Source: an uncultured Bacillota bacterium
GTDB taxonomy: Bacteria; Bacillota_I; Bacilli_A; RFN20; CAG-631
Direction of reading: 5' to 3'
Length of the DNA: 64,000 nucleotides
NCBI GenBank assembly: GCA_902491575.1
Contig: CABUID010000011.1
Coordinates: forward strand, 1-64,000
Shown piece after piece: positions 44,852-54,235 of the stretch. A program made the translations under genes and the position numbers. The notes under the pieces were generated by a model. That model was not told where the DNA came from. It made no database searches and was given only the letters and a program-made list of their open reading frames with translations. Positions within the stretch are counted from its first letter, which is position 1. Each line of letters starts with the position of its first letter.

Positions 44852-45557
44852 AACACATTTGTAAGGATTGTACAGTTCTATCAACAGATTTTGAAGCATT
44901 ATTTATTGACTCAAAAATCTCTCCCGTTGTTAAATTTTTAACTTATCCCACCAGAAGATTCATATTCATTTTTACGAGTTTTCCACCTTTGTATTATAGC
45001 ACATTTAAGACACATTGACTTTATGTGCAAAGTTGTTGGTACTGCTTCCCATTCATATTTACATACTTTACATTTACACTTTATAAGTTTTTTACTATTT
45101 ACATATGTCCCCAAAACTTTAACATTTGGTCTAATTTTCTCCATACGAACTAAAAATTGTTCATGATTTATCATTCTACCTAAATTACATACAGGACACC
45201 CTTTTCCACTTAATAAAACTGTTGGTTTATCAAACCACTCTGTATTGCAAATTAAACCTTGACATTTAATAATATTCTTATATTCTCCTATAACTTTAAT
45301 ATTTTTATTAATAGCAAATAATTCTTTATTAAATTTTTCATTGCCTTTGAATAAATTATTTGCACAAGGAGGACATCCTGTATCGTTTTATAATGATGCA
45401 CCTGTTGTTTTCCATTTACCTTTGTTTCTATAGTCACAAATTTTGCACTCACATTCTAAAGGATCTGTGTTTCTATAATACATATCTTTTACAATTATAT
45501 TTGATGCATTTTTATTCTTTTTTTGTTTCTCCTCTAAAAATACAATTTCCTAGTTAA
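44852..45557 (-). pseudogene. Decayed zinc-ribbon repeat protein with NUMOD-like tail
   Basis: Read on the minus strand: a first module with CECKICDY and CPPCANNL is interrupted by an in-frame TAA (about 45394); a second with CQGLICNTEW and CPVCNLGRM; a third with CKCKVCKYEW and CLKCAIIQRW, ending at TAA 44938. In a shifted frame the text continues VKNLTTGEIFESINNASKSV, matching a NUMOD1-type motif of homing endonucleases, to a stop near 44852. Repeated treble-clef Cys modules plus NUMOD fit a phage or mobile-element endonuclease-like protein. At least one stop and one frameshift make it a pseudogene. Confidence 0.65.
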
Positions 45558-45585
45558 CAAAAAAAGCAGATAACTCTATCTACTT
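45555..45585 (-). terminator. Terminator downstream of tmRNA gene
   Basis: The stem AAGTAGATA/TATCTGCTT (one G-T) with a 4-base loop and a run of seven T on the minus strand, about 84 bases past the CCA end of ssrA. Confidence 0.75.
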
Positions 45586-45668
45586 TCTTCATACTTTATT
45601 AAATTTATAACTAAAGACAAACTGCCACCGATAAATTCAAGTCTAGCATATTCGTCTACTATATCTAT

Positions 45669-46038
45669 TGGTGGATCTGGCGGGAATTGAACCCGTGTCC
45701 AAACTAGATTCCATACAACTTTCTACATGTTTATCTAATTACTATGATTTAATGAAAAACCTATCCATTAGCAAGCAAATTCTTCACGAGATTGTTTCAA
45801 TTGTCAGCTTATCGTTTACAATCATTATTTAAGCTTATTCTATTTGGGTTGACCCCAGTAACTAAGCAAATAGACAAATCCTAGGCTGAGGGATCATTGT
45901 CCGATTATGGGACTAAGCAGCGAATGCAAATGATCTGTTATTATTATAATTGTTATTTATTTTTAATTTTGGTTATAAGGTAACCACTCCACATGCTTAT
46001 CATACCAAACCTTAGCCTGTCGAAACCAAATCAGACCC
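45669..46038 (-). ncRNA. ssrA: tmRNA (transfer-messenger RNA)
   Basis: 370 bases. The 5' end GGGTCTG pairs with 3' CAGATCC in a 7-bp acceptor stem (one G-U), with a genome-encoded ACCA end, and GGTTTCGACAGG plus GGACACGGGTTCAATTCCC give the D-like and T-arm halves of the tRNA domain. The tag reading frame follows the first pseudoknot and ends NNNYNNNRSFAFAA then TAG; the resume codon is not certain. Rescues stalled ribosomes and tags their products. The one-piece form is typical of Bacillota. It lies beside the recombinase-containing island. Confidence 0.95.
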
Positions 46039-46052
46039 ATTAAGGCATTTAT

Positions 46053-46081
46053 ATTTTACCATATCTTAAAAAAAGATGCAA
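46053..46081 (-). promoter_or_regulatory. ssrA promoter
   Basis: TTGCAT (46076-46081) and TAAAAT (46053-46058) on the minus strand, 17 bases apart, with the mature tmRNA 5' end about 14 bases downstream of the -10. The -35 lies right after the acetyltransferase stop codon. Confidence 0.7.
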
Positions 46082-46083
46082 AT

Positions 46084-47064
46084 TTAACCTTGATCACATG
46101 GGAAAATGAATATAGATTCATCACCAAATTGACTTTCAAAAGCGTCATTACCTAATCCCTTTCTAATTCTTTCTTTATTATTGAATGATTCAAAAATAGT
46201 TTCATATCCCTTTTTAAAATTTAAATATTTGGCAACTTTCTCCCAGTTTAATACTTTATACATTTCATTATGTTCTACACGGAACCAATCAATTTTATGA
46301 AGAAGATCTTCATTATATTCCTTCATCGAAGTTTGAATATATATTTCTTTTTTATCTAAAAGACAAGCATCTAGCACACAATCTTTATATTTCTTTTTAT
46401 AAAGCATTTCATAAACATGATGATTATCTTTTAAACTAAAATAACCTACAATTTTTTCATTTACTTTAACAATATAAGGAACACAATTCCAAGAAATTAC
46501 ATGTTTATAAAAATTTTCTTGGTTTCTTAATACATGTTGAGGTTGTCGATTATACATTTTTAAACATTCTAAAATGGCTAAATGATCATTTTCATTTAAT
46601 CTCTCTACTTGATATGGACATGGTCTTAACTCTTTTTTCGTTCTGGCAGATAAACACACCACTAATTTTCTACCAGCATTTTCAAACCCATAATGACCAT
46701 AACGATAACGATTTCCGCCTAAAAACAAAAGATCATACTTCTCTTTTTTAGCAACTTGAAGTATCTTCTTCATAAGCATCTTAAAATAACCCTTCAAACG
46801 AAAATCTGGATGTGTTGATACTGCTCCAACACAAGCAACATTTAATGTTCCATATTTGGATTTTAAAGTCATAGGATATAATCCAATGCTTGCTACCAAC
46901 CGATTTTCTTCATAAACACCATAATGAATCATTTCTTCATTTTCTTTATAATAAAATTTAGGTAAAATATGCTCAAATTGATCATCATCTTTCATTTGAA
47001 AAGAAACATTCATTAATTCCATTAATGTTTCAAATTCATTTTGTGTAACTTTTTTAATTTTCAT
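46084..47064 (-). CDS. GNAT acetyltransferase, Eis-like
   Basis: A 326-residue protein from ATG 47064, chosen for the GAGGGAG site; the frame opens 36 bases earlier inside the previous gene. VACVGAVSTHPDFRLKGYF is acetyl-CoA motif A, and GGNRYRYGHYGFENAGRK the second conserved part. A second GNAT-like half follows, as in Eis-type enhanced-survival proteins that acetylate amines. Translationally coupled to the upstream membrane-protein gene (11-base overlap). Substrate unknown. Confidence 0.85.
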   Translation of the reverse strand: MKIKKVTQNEFETLMELMNVSFQMKDDDQFEHILPKFYYKENEEMIHYGVYEENRLVASIGLYPMTLKSKYGTLNVACVGAVSTHPDFRLKGYFKMLMKKILQVAKKEKYDLLFLGGNRYRYGHYGFENAGRKLVVCLSARTKKELRPCPYQVERLNENDHLAILECLKMYNRQPQHVLRNQENFYKHVISWNCVPYIVKVNEKIVGYFSLKDNHHVYEMLYKKKYKDCVLDACLLDKKEIYIQTSMKEYNEDLLHKIDWFRVEHNEMYKVLNWEKVAKYLNFKKGYETIFESFNNKERIRKGLGNDAFESQFGDESIFIFPCDQG

Positions 47065-49087
47065 TTTTTCTCCCTCTCTTTTTTTCAAAAAATAATGCAT
47101 ACACCAAAATAATAGATGTTCCCGCTAACGATATTGAAAACCAAATAATAGAAATTTTTCGAATCGTCGTTTGGACATATTGAGTGGTTACTTCATAGTA
47201 ACCTTTAGGTAAGCTAAAGGATACAAGACCATCTACATTTTCTCCTTTAACTTTTATTTTTAATCCTGTCTCTTTATCTATTGCAGTAATTTCATAACCT
47301 GGATAATAGATGAGTGGCATTTGAATAAGAGCATTTTCGGTTGAAATTGAAATATTCATTTCATATTGAGGCGAAAAGGCTTCCTTAACAGTAATAATTC
47401 CTTTACCATCTAAAATAACAGGATCATAATAATAATCCTCATATCTATCAAAATTATAAGGTAATTTTGGTGCTATTTTATAATATAAAGAATTGCTATA
47501 CTCTGATCGATAACTACTATCAAAAAATACTTGAGGACAATATTCTTTATTAAAACCTAACGCGACGCCAGAATCAAGTAATGATTCATCTACTTCATCC
47601 ACCCAATAATAATGATTTGTCTCATAATCCATTCTCTTTTCAATTAAAGGCATATTGGTGACCATTAAAAGTCCTACGAGTATGGATAAAGCAAAAGAGG
47701 CAATATTTTTTGCTTTAACATAATGACTAATAATTCCCACAAGGATGGCTACATATAATTGAACTAAAGCCCATAACCGCCAAGGAAATTGAATATTGAG
47801 CATGAAAGATGGAAGGATTTCCCATACCCATTCGGCTTCCATCATAACGAATAAAACAATAATCATGGCCAGACTATACCAAAATAAAGAATTATAGTAA
47901 AATTTATCTTTTTCTTCTGACACTATTGTTTCAACTTTCGTTTGATAAAAAACATAAAGATAAAGTAAGAAGAATATAATTGTACCTAAATAGATTTCAA
48001 TTCTTCTTGATATGAGTGAAACTAATCCAAATAAAACGATACAGGAAATGAACGTATGAAAATACTTAAGTTTTTTTACTTCTGCTAAAGCAGTATCTAA
48101 AATAATAAAAATCACACACGAGATAAGATACATAAATATACCAATTATTAAAGAAGATGTCGTCAATAAATTTCCATATCGACTCGTTAAATAAGGAATA
48201 TTTAAAAAACCTGAATAATCAAATTCTTCACTCGTACGAGTAATGACAGTTTCCACATTCGTCCACATTCTTACGCGATCAGATAGATTATATAGTCCTG
48301 TTCCCATTAATTCAAATTGACTCATAAACGCTATGGAACCGATACCTGCAAGTAAAAATATCGCTACACCACAATATAAAATATATTTTTTATTCTTCAG
48401 TAGTTGAATAATGGAACGAACATTACAAATTAAATAAAGAATTCCTGCAAGATAAGCATAAAGTGCAGTGATATTATGTGATAAAAAGAGTAACGCTCCT
48501 CCTAATATGATTTCAAGAAAAGGTAAAGTAGTTATTTTATCCTTAAAATGAACGATATCATATAATCCCATAAAAAATAAAGGCAAAAACATAATCGAAT
48601 AAGCTTCAGCAAAAGCAAGACGACAAAATGCATCAAATAAACGATAAGGATATAAAACAAAACATGCCGCTGCTAGTAAAGAAGCTATTTTGTTTTCTTT
48701 TGTAAAATGCATAGCAAAACGATACATAAAAACACCAGAAAGAAAAACCGTCGTTACAATCACTATTTTATAGGCACCAAAAATAGAAACATTGTATAAT
48801 CGCATAAATAAAGATAACAAAGTAACTGTCAAATGAGGTAAAGGCGAATAAAATAATCTGGTTCCTGTTCCTAGTCCCATGGCTACCATACCACTAATTG
48901 GAGATAATTCCTTTTTTTCTAACAAAGTTTCATATTGCTCAATTATATTTGCAAAATGAAATCGATAATCATCTCCAGTATTGATTCCTTTATAAAAAAC
49001 AAGATATGTTCCTAATAAAGAAAAAAGCAAAAGAAGAATATAAGGGATTATTTTTTTCCCGATAGATATAATTTTTCCTTTTTCCAT
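47054..49087 (-). CDS. Multi-pass membrane protein, PTPS-related/glycosyltransferase-like
   Basis: A 677-residue protein with about twelve to fourteen hydrophobic segments. After the first helix comes GINTGDDYRFHFANIIEQ, then GMVAMGLGTGTRLFYSPLPH and CFVLYPYRLFDAFCRLAFAE, the blocks of the 6-pyruvoyl-tetrahydropterin synthase-related (PF10131) membrane family, whose topology resembles GT-C glycosyltransferases. A beta-rich extracellular part lies near the C-terminus (about 500-640). It probably acts in envelope glycan assembly. Strong TAGGAGG site; no upstream partner except the lipoprotein gene. Confidence 0.8.
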   Translation of the reverse strand: MEKGKIISIGKKIIPYILLLLFSLLGTYLVFYKGINTGDDYRFHFANIIEQYETLLEKKELSPISGMVAMGLGTGTRLFYSPLPHLTVTLLSLFMRLYNVSIFGAYKIVIVTTVFLSGVFMYRFAMHFTKENKIASLLAAACFVLYPYRLFDAFCRLAFAEAYSIMFLPLFFMGLYDIVHFKDKITTLPFLEIILGGALLFLSHNITALYAYLAGILYLICNVRSIIQLLKNKKYILYCGVAIFLLAGIGSIAFMSQFELMGTGLYNLSDRVRMWTNVETVITRTSEEFDYSGFLNIPYLTSRYGNLLTTSSLIIGIFMYLISCVIFIILDTALAEVKKLKYFHTFISCIVLFGLVSLISRRIEIYLGTIIFFLLYLYVFYQTKVETIVSEEKDKFYYNSLFWYSLAMIIVLFVMMEAEWVWEILPSFMLNIQFPWRLWALVQLYVAILVGIISHYVKAKNIASFALSILVGLLMVTNMPLIEKRMDYETNHYYWVDEVDESLLDSGVALGFNKEYCPQVFFDSSYRSEYSNSLYYKIAPKLPYNFDRYEDYYYDPVILDGKGIITVKEAFSPQYEMNISISTENALIQMPLIYYPGYEITAIDKETGLKIKVKGENVDGLVSFSLPKGYYEVTTQYVQTTIRKISIIWFSISLAGTSIILVYALFFEKKRGRKNEN

Positions 49088-49115
49088 AAAAGACCTCCTA
49101 AAATATGGCTAATGC

Positions 49116-49148
49116 TAAAAAATCAAAACCTTCTACTAGTTTTGATTT
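49116..49148 (-). terminator. Terminator after the substrate-binding lipoprotein gene
   Basis: A 10-bp stem AAATCAAAAC/GTTTTGATTT followed by TTTTTAG on the minus strand. The left arm overlaps the end of the 49147-51153 gene. Confidence 0.75.
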
Positions 49149-51153
49149 ACAAACCTATTAATTTTATTTTATCTCCTTCAGGAGTAAAAATTCTTAAATA
49201 TGCTGACGGATCTTGGTAATCTGGAGTCCAAAATGTGTTCAGTAAAATGTCATAACACCCACTATTATACGCATCAAAATAACTGAACTGATTTTTGCAG
49301 ACAAGTAGGTTGATTTCTACCTGATGATCTAGTGAGTTTTCGATTGATTCCTTTAAAGCATTAGCTTGGTTTTGATAATTCGCTTGACTCAAACACAAAA
49401 CATCTAAGGTTATGGTATCTTGAAAATGTTCATTTAACTCTTCTTTTGCCAAAGATAAATAACGCTTAGCCAATTGAGGGTTATAAAAAGAATCGATATG
49501 TTCTTTTAGACTGAGCTCATTTCCAAGTTGGTTATAATAATATTCTAAAATCTCTCCGTAAAACGTATTTTTTAAAAAGGTTTTACCTTCAAAAGTAATC
49601 TCTTGTGGTAATCTTACAGTTAAAGAATTTCTTAGGTTGTATGTTGATAAGTTACTTCCTTGTATGAATGAATTATAATGACTTCTATCAATCGAATGAC
49701 AAATCGCCTTTCGAAAGTTCTTGTTTTGCATTGCATACCATGTGTTTTCAATTTCTTTTTCACTTTTTCCAGTCTTAATACTATTTGTTTCAAAACAATT
49801 TCGATTCACATTTAACAAAGCGAAATTGGTTGTATCACTCATTGGTGTTATTCTTAGTATTTCGTCAAATTCTGAACTTTGTTGAATAATTTGATGGATG
49901 ATCGAGCCTTCTTCGAATTGAATTTCACTATATACATTATCTAAAGTATTTTGTAATGTAAGTTTGTCTTGTAAATGATCCACAGAAAAAATGATAGATT
50001 TTAAAGCTATCTTTTCTTGACTTGAGTAATTTAGATTTTTATTTAAAATAATTTGTTTTTCAGAAGTACTTACAGGATAAAATGCTCCTGTATAAAGCAT
50101 GGTTGAAGGATCAAGGATGTCCCCAAAATTATCTTTATGCTCTTGATAAAATTGATTATTAAAAGGATAAAAATAAGAAGAAGTAAAATAAGCAAGAAAC
50201 TCGGGTATTGCTTCAGTTAAAGTAAATTCAAAGGTGGTTTCGTCTTTGACTTTTATGCCTACTAATTCAAAAGGAATATTTCCTTTAACATATTGTTCCG
50301 CATTATACAAAAACGGAATATTTTCACCATTATCGAGATAATATTTTATTCCATCTACGAAGTCAACAGCTTTGATTTTACTATAAATCTCGCCATTATG
50401 AGTATAGTAATAAAGATTATCTTTAATTGTAATGGTATAAGTTAAACCATCCTCTGAAAGATGATATTGATCAGCAATACAAGGAATCAAATTTCCTTGA
50501 TTATCATATTCAAATAAAGTATCAAAACATTGTTTTAAGGCTATTTGATTACCTTTACTCGAATAGATGTAAGGATTTAATGTTGTAAAATTGGTATCAT
50601 AAACCAATGACAATTGATTGACTAATTCATGATTTTGTTGCTTTAAAAAATTAGATGAATCAAAAATGGTTTCCTTTTTAATACTTTCTAACCATAAATC
50701 ATGAAGTATTTCTTCTTCTTCAATGGTTAAAAAATCTTTTGTCACGAGTAAATTTTTAAAATTGTATTGGTTATTATATAAAGTTATATTCGGAGTCGTA
50801 TAGGGAACTAAACGTGATAAAGTATAACTTACATTTTCACTTGAAAAAGGCAAAAGAATGCCACTATCTAACAAACTTGCCTCGGCTTTAGCAAATTTTA
50901 TATATCTTAACGAAGTGTCTTTTTCTTGGTGAGCGGTTTGATACAGTGAATAAAAATCGCCAAGTAAAGCTTCATAAATTAAATCTGTATTCTCCTTACC
51001 GTAATCGATTGGATTGGAAGAATGATTTTCTAAAGAATCTTCCGTTTGACTTTCATGAAAGTCTTGGGAGAAAGAAGGGGTTATCAATTCATTACTACAA
51101 CAAGAACACATGGCCACAAGAAAAACAATTAAGGTCACATATCTAATTTTCAT
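49147..51153 (-). CDS. Peptide-type ABC substrate-binding lipoprotein (SBP family 5)
   Basis: A 668-residue lipoprotein: VFLVAMCSCCSNE gives the lipobox region. The middle has KQCFDTLFEYDNQGNLIPCIADQYHLSEDGLTYTITI, the SBP_bac_5 signature, then DFVDGIKYYLDNG and KNFRKAICHSIDRSHY. The last part ends abruptly after ILLNTFWTPDYQDPSAYL. It should capture oligopeptides outside the cell for an OppBCDF-type transporter, but no permease or ATPase genes are nearby, so its partner is elsewhere or it has another role. 20 bases separate it from apbE, suggesting a common transcript. Confidence 0.88.
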   Translation of the reverse strand: MKIRYVTLIVFLVAMCSCCSNELITPSFSQDFHESQTEDSLENHSSNPIDYGKENTDLIYEALLGDFYSLYQTAHQEKDTSLRYIKFAKAEASLLDSGILLPFSSENVSYTLSRLVPYTTPNITLYNNQYNFKNLLVTKDFLTIEEEEILHDLWLESIKKETIFDSSNFLKQQNHELVNQLSLVYDTNFTTLNPYIYSSKGNQIALKQCFDTLFEYDNQGNLIPCIADQYHLSEDGLTYTITIKDNLYYYTHNGEIYSKIKAVDFVDGIKYYLDNGENIPFLYNAEQYVKGNIPFELVGIKVKDETTFEFTLTEAIPEFLAYFTSSYFYPFNNQFYQEHKDNFGDILDPSTMLYTGAFYPVSTSEKQIILNKNLNYSSQEKIALKSIIFSVDHLQDKLTLQNTLDNVYSEIQFEEGSIIHQIIQQSSEFDEILRITPMSDTTNFALLNVNRNCFETNSIKTGKSEKEIENTWYAMQNKNFRKAICHSIDRSHYNSFIQGSNLSTYNLRNSLTVRLPQEITFEGKTFLKNTFYGEILEYYYNQLGNELSLKEHIDSFYNPQLAKRYLSLAKEELNEHFQDTITLDVLCLSQANYQNQANALKESIENSLDHQVEINLLVCKNQFSYFDAYNSGCYDILLNTFWTPDYQDPSAYLRIFTPEGDKIKLIGL

Positions 51154-51173
51154 GATTTTCCCTCCTATCTTTT

Positions 51174-52376
51174 TTAGTAATTTTTAATTTTGTTAATTTC
51201 CTTTACATTTTCTGAATAATTTGATGTTACTAGTTGCTCAAAACTATTAGATACATCTATATTATATTCATTTAGATTGATTTGTCCAGTTTCGTTATAA
51301 ACCGGTCTTGCTAGAACAAAAGAAATGTCACAGAAAAACTCTTTTTCAACAATATCAATTAATTCTAATATTTCTTCTAGCGTTTGATAATTAAACATGG
51401 CCGTCGATAAAGCATCTAAAACGGCGAGTGAAGTATTCTTTGAAATTAAAGATACACTTCTTAAATAATTGTTGGAAACACCTGTAGTTGCATCGAGTAT
51501 ATGATGCATTAATTTAGTATTGCCATGCTCATCAAAATAAATGAAATTTTGTTGATAATCACCAGAAGTTGAGATAAAATAATCTCCTTTTAATTGAACG
51601 GTACACAAAAAATCATTGGAATTCTCTAAAGAGGGACCACGAAATGTTATTCGCCAGTCTCCTTCTTTATTTGTAGGATTATTTCCTATCGTTGCCATTG
51701 TCGATGAACCCGCATCCAATAAAGAGGGGTAACGAAAAGCATCTAAATAATCATACGCTTTTTGTAATATAAATCCTTTTGCAATTGCACCAAAAGATAA
51801 AATAATTTTCTCATTATGATACATTTTTAAAGTAACCGTTTTATTTTCTTCATTTAAAAAAACATAATTATCTATTTCCTCATAAGTAGGTATTGCCTGC
51901 AAAGCCTGTTGAATAAGTAAATCAGAAACTGGAAAATCTTTATAAACGTTCGTATTCCCTTCTTCTAAATAAGGAGCATATAAATCAATGATTGAACCCA
52001 TCGCTATGTTAAATTTTCCTTTTGTAATTTTTGTTAATTGTACACCTAATTTTATAAGTTCAAATAAATGATCGGAAATGGAAATAGCTTCATCTGTTCC
52101 ACATGAATCATTGATTGTTTTTAAATTGTTGATTGAAGAATAATCATGGTAACGATCCACTTCTTTACTCAAACGAATAATGATTTCATCAAAACCATCT
52201 ACTACTTCATCATATTGACTTTTATAATACATTTTTAATTGCGTCAAAGTATTCATTGGAAAAACGTATTCATCGTTTACAAATTCTCCAGGGACAACGT
52301 GAGTCAACCTTTCAACATTTTCACAACTCGTAAGAGTCATTATAAATAAAGTTAGCCAAATTCGTCTTTTTTTCAT
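51174..52376 (-). CDS. apbE: ApbE-type FAD:protein FMN transferase, lipoprotein (copy 1)
   Basis: A 400-residue lipoprotein (lipobox TLTSC). LDAGSSTMATIGNNP, GDWRITFRGP, FISTSGDYQQNF, MHHILDATTGVSNNY and LAVLDALSTAMFN are the ApbE core blocks, including the metal-binding Asp/Thr near LDALSTA. It transfers FMN onto Ser/Thr of exported flavoproteins. A second paralogue lies at 54654. ApbE is usual beside Rnf and extracellular electron-transfer genes. Starts behind CGAGGTG. Confidence 0.92.
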   Translation of the reverse strand: MKKRRIWLTLFIMTLTSCENVERLTHVVPGEFVNDEYVFPMNTLTQLKMYYKSQYDEVVDGFDEIIIRLSKEVDRYHDYSSINNLKTINDSCGTDEAISISDHLFELIKLGVQLTKITKGKFNIAMGSIIDLYAPYLEEGNTNVYKDFPVSDLLIQQALQAIPTYEEIDNYVFLNEENKTVTLKMYHNEKIILSFGAIAKGFILQKAYDYLDAFRYPSLLDAGSSTMATIGNNPTNKEGDWRITFRGPSLENSNDFLCTVQLKGDYFISTSGDYQQNFIYFDEHGNTKLMHHILDATTGVSNNYLRSVSLISKNTSLAVLDALSTAMFNYQTLEEILELIDIVEKEFFCDISFVLARPVYNETGQINLNEYNIDVSNSFEQLVTSNYSENVKEINKIKNY

Positions 52377-52411
52377 TTACAAGCACCTCGAATGTATTTT
52401 ATCATAAATAC

Positions 52412-52445
52412 AAAAAAGAGAAAATTAATTTTCTCTTTTTTATAT
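52412..52445. terminator. Hairpin terminator between lipoprotein and apbE genes
   Basis: A near-perfect 13-bp stem AAAAAAGAGAAAA/TTTTCTCTTTTTT. It follows the repeat-lipoprotein gene on the minus strand, with T-rich DNA beyond. Confidence 0.8.
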
Positions 52446-52463
52446 TATTCTTTGTATTAAAGA

Positions 52464-53522
52464 TTAAGCTTGAGGACCAACGTGTTCCATATCAGCATAT
52501 GTAGCTGATTTAGCTAAACCACTAACATAAGATGAAACAGTAATAGTAGCACCAGCTAAATCGCCTTCATTTTTAACTAATGCTGCGATTTCAGTTGGAG
52601 TTTTTCCAACAACACCTTTTTCGATGATGTCAGCTTGTTCATACCATTCTAATGTACAAGTAGGGTTACCACCATTTTTTCCAGCCATTTTATAAGCATC
52701 GCCTAAAGTCTTTTTGGATTTTGTTGTTTTTGCTTCATCATAGTATTTAGAAGTTGTATCTAAAGTTAAAGCACCAGATTCAGCATCAATTGCAAAATCA
52801 ACACAAATTGCATCGATAGAAGAAGCAACAACTTTTCCTCCAGAAACTAATGTTCCACAAACATCAACCGTTACTTCTTTACCAGATAATTTAGCATTCA
52901 TACCAATACCTGTTGTGAAAGTAGATGGAACTTCTACTGCTGTAGTATTTTTTAATGACCATGCACTTTCGATGGCATCAATAAATGCGCCAACAACGAT
53001 TGTACAATTTGCAAGTGTACCTTCTTTTAAATAAGTTGATAAAGAACCTTCGTGGTCTTTTTCTTCAGTAAATGTTTTCATTTCTGCAATTGTTTTACCA
53101 ACTGTCCAGTCAGCAAATGCTTCGATTTGAACATCCACTTCAGCAACTGCTCCACCAAAAGTTACCATGTTATAATCTTTACCTAATTCTAATTTTGTAG
53201 TTACATAACCATCTTTAACATTTGTATTTGTTAAAGTTAAAGCATCTTTTGCATCGTTTGCTGCAAATTTAACTTGAACAACATCGATACGAGTGTCAAC
53301 AACTTTTCCTGCATTGTCAAATGCAACCATAGCTGCTGTTAAATCTAATTGACTTGATCCATTAAATGAAGCTTGATAGCCAACACCAACATTAACATTT
53401 TTTGTTGCAGAACCATTATTAGAATTGTCAACACTATCAGAGTTTTTGTTATTACCACATGAAGCTAAAGTTAGTCCACATGCTACGCAAGCACTCATAA
53501 CGAATAATTTTCTAAATTTCAT
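52464..53522 (-). CDS. Two-repeat lipoprotein of the flavin/electron-transfer cluster
   Basis: A 352-residue lipoprotein (LTLASCGNN). After a Ser/Asn spacer there are two copies of a ~150-residue beta-rich repeat: GVGYQASF...VDTRIDVVQVKF...ANCTIVVGAFIDAIESAW and GIGMNAKL...ASSIDAICVDF...AGATITVSSYVSGLAKSA. Such lipoproteins commonly neighbour apbE in Bacillota and are likely extracellular redox partners, but the standard flavinylation motif [ST]GA[ST] is absent as a clear site (AGAT is the nearest). The gene has a strong AAGGAGG site and its own terminator. Confidence 0.75.
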   Translation of the reverse strand: MKFRKLFVMSACVACGLTLASCGNNKNSDSVDNSNNGSATKNVNVGVGYQASFNGSSQLDLTAAMVAFDNAGKVVDTRIDVVQVKFAANDAKDALTLTNTNVKDGYVTTKLELGKDYNMVTFGGAVAEVDVQIEAFADWTVGKTIAEMKTFTEEKDHEGSLSTYLKEGTLANCTIVVGAFIDAIESAWSLKNTTAVEVPSTFTTGIGMNAKLSGKEVTVDVCGTLVSGGKVVASSIDAICVDFAIDAESGALTLDTTSKYYDEAKTTKSKKTLGDAYKMAGKNGGNPTCTLEWYEQADIIEKGVVGKTPTEIAALVKNEGDLAGATITVSSYVSGLAKSATYADMEHVGPQA

Positions 53523-53709
53523 TAAAATTTCCTCCTTAAAATCTAGACTGCAATTATTATACGCATTTTTTATTAAACTTTCAAGTCTTTATCATCGTAA
53601 ATTGTGCAAAAAAATATAAATATTTATATTTTCCTCATACAATTTTTCACAAAAACAGTTTTTATTTTTTTACGTACCTTTCTTAGTATAACCTATTCTT
53701 TATTTTTAA

Positions 53710-54231
53710 TTACACTTTGATTCGATAAATTCGATTCAGTAAAGATAATATTTGAGAAGTAATCAGTGCAACCAAAAAACCACTGATTGCTCCTGTTATT
53801 AATAATATAGGTAGATAATTAATCATAGAAGGTAATTGATATAATAAAATGACCATTATAATTTGTCCAACTTGATGAAATAAAGCACTGATAATCGATA
53901 AACCATAAATGGAAGCCTTATGAAACAAATAAACGATAAGCGTTATGAATGTTGATAAAGCCCACCCCGTTAACGATAAAATAAAAGAAGGACTACCAAG
54001 GCCGGTTCGTAATAAACCTACAATAAATACTCTTAAAATACCTAAAGAAATGTATTCTTTAGGAGAATAAAAATATAAGACAATCAGTCCCATTGTGTTC
54101 GCAAGTCCTAACCGTATTCCTGGCACGGCTATCGGTAAAGGTATCATCGATTCAACAATATTTAATACAATTCCTAAAGCCAGGAAAATAGCTAACCGAA
54201 CAATCTTTTGCGTTAAACTTTCTTTTTTCAT
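53710..54231 (-). CDS. Gx-type membrane transporter (heptaprenyl diphosphate synthase component I family)
   Basis: A 173-residue protein with about six hydrophobic segments. RLAIFLALGIVLNIVES at the start, then AVPGIRLGLANTMGLIVLY, are the signature of the Gx/HepT component I (PF07456) family, membrane proteins near electron-transfer flavin genes that resemble ECF S components. Three neighbours (NusG-II protein, ApbE, Rnf) fit a flavinylation-related carrier. Starts 4 bases after the NusG-II gene. Confidence 0.85.
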   Translation of the reverse strand: MKKESLTQKIVRLAIFLALGIVLNIVESMIPLPIAVPGIRLGLANTMGLIVLYFYSPKEYISLGILRVFIVGLLRTGLGSPSFILSLTGWALSTFITLIVYLFHKASIYGLSIISALFHQVGQIIMVILLYQLPSMINYLPILLITGAISGFLVALITSQILSLLNRIYRIKV

Positions 54232-54235
54232 AATA

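Noticed and set aside
45669..45700. tRNA gene suggested by GGTTCAATTCCC
   Set aside because: The sequence belongs to the 3' half of tmRNA; no separate tRNA gene is seen in the window.
45669..46038. Direct repeat of the tmRNA 3' end marking the island's other boundary
   Set aside because: I found no second copy of the ssrA 3' end near 34.3 kb, so integration into ssrA is only a possibility.
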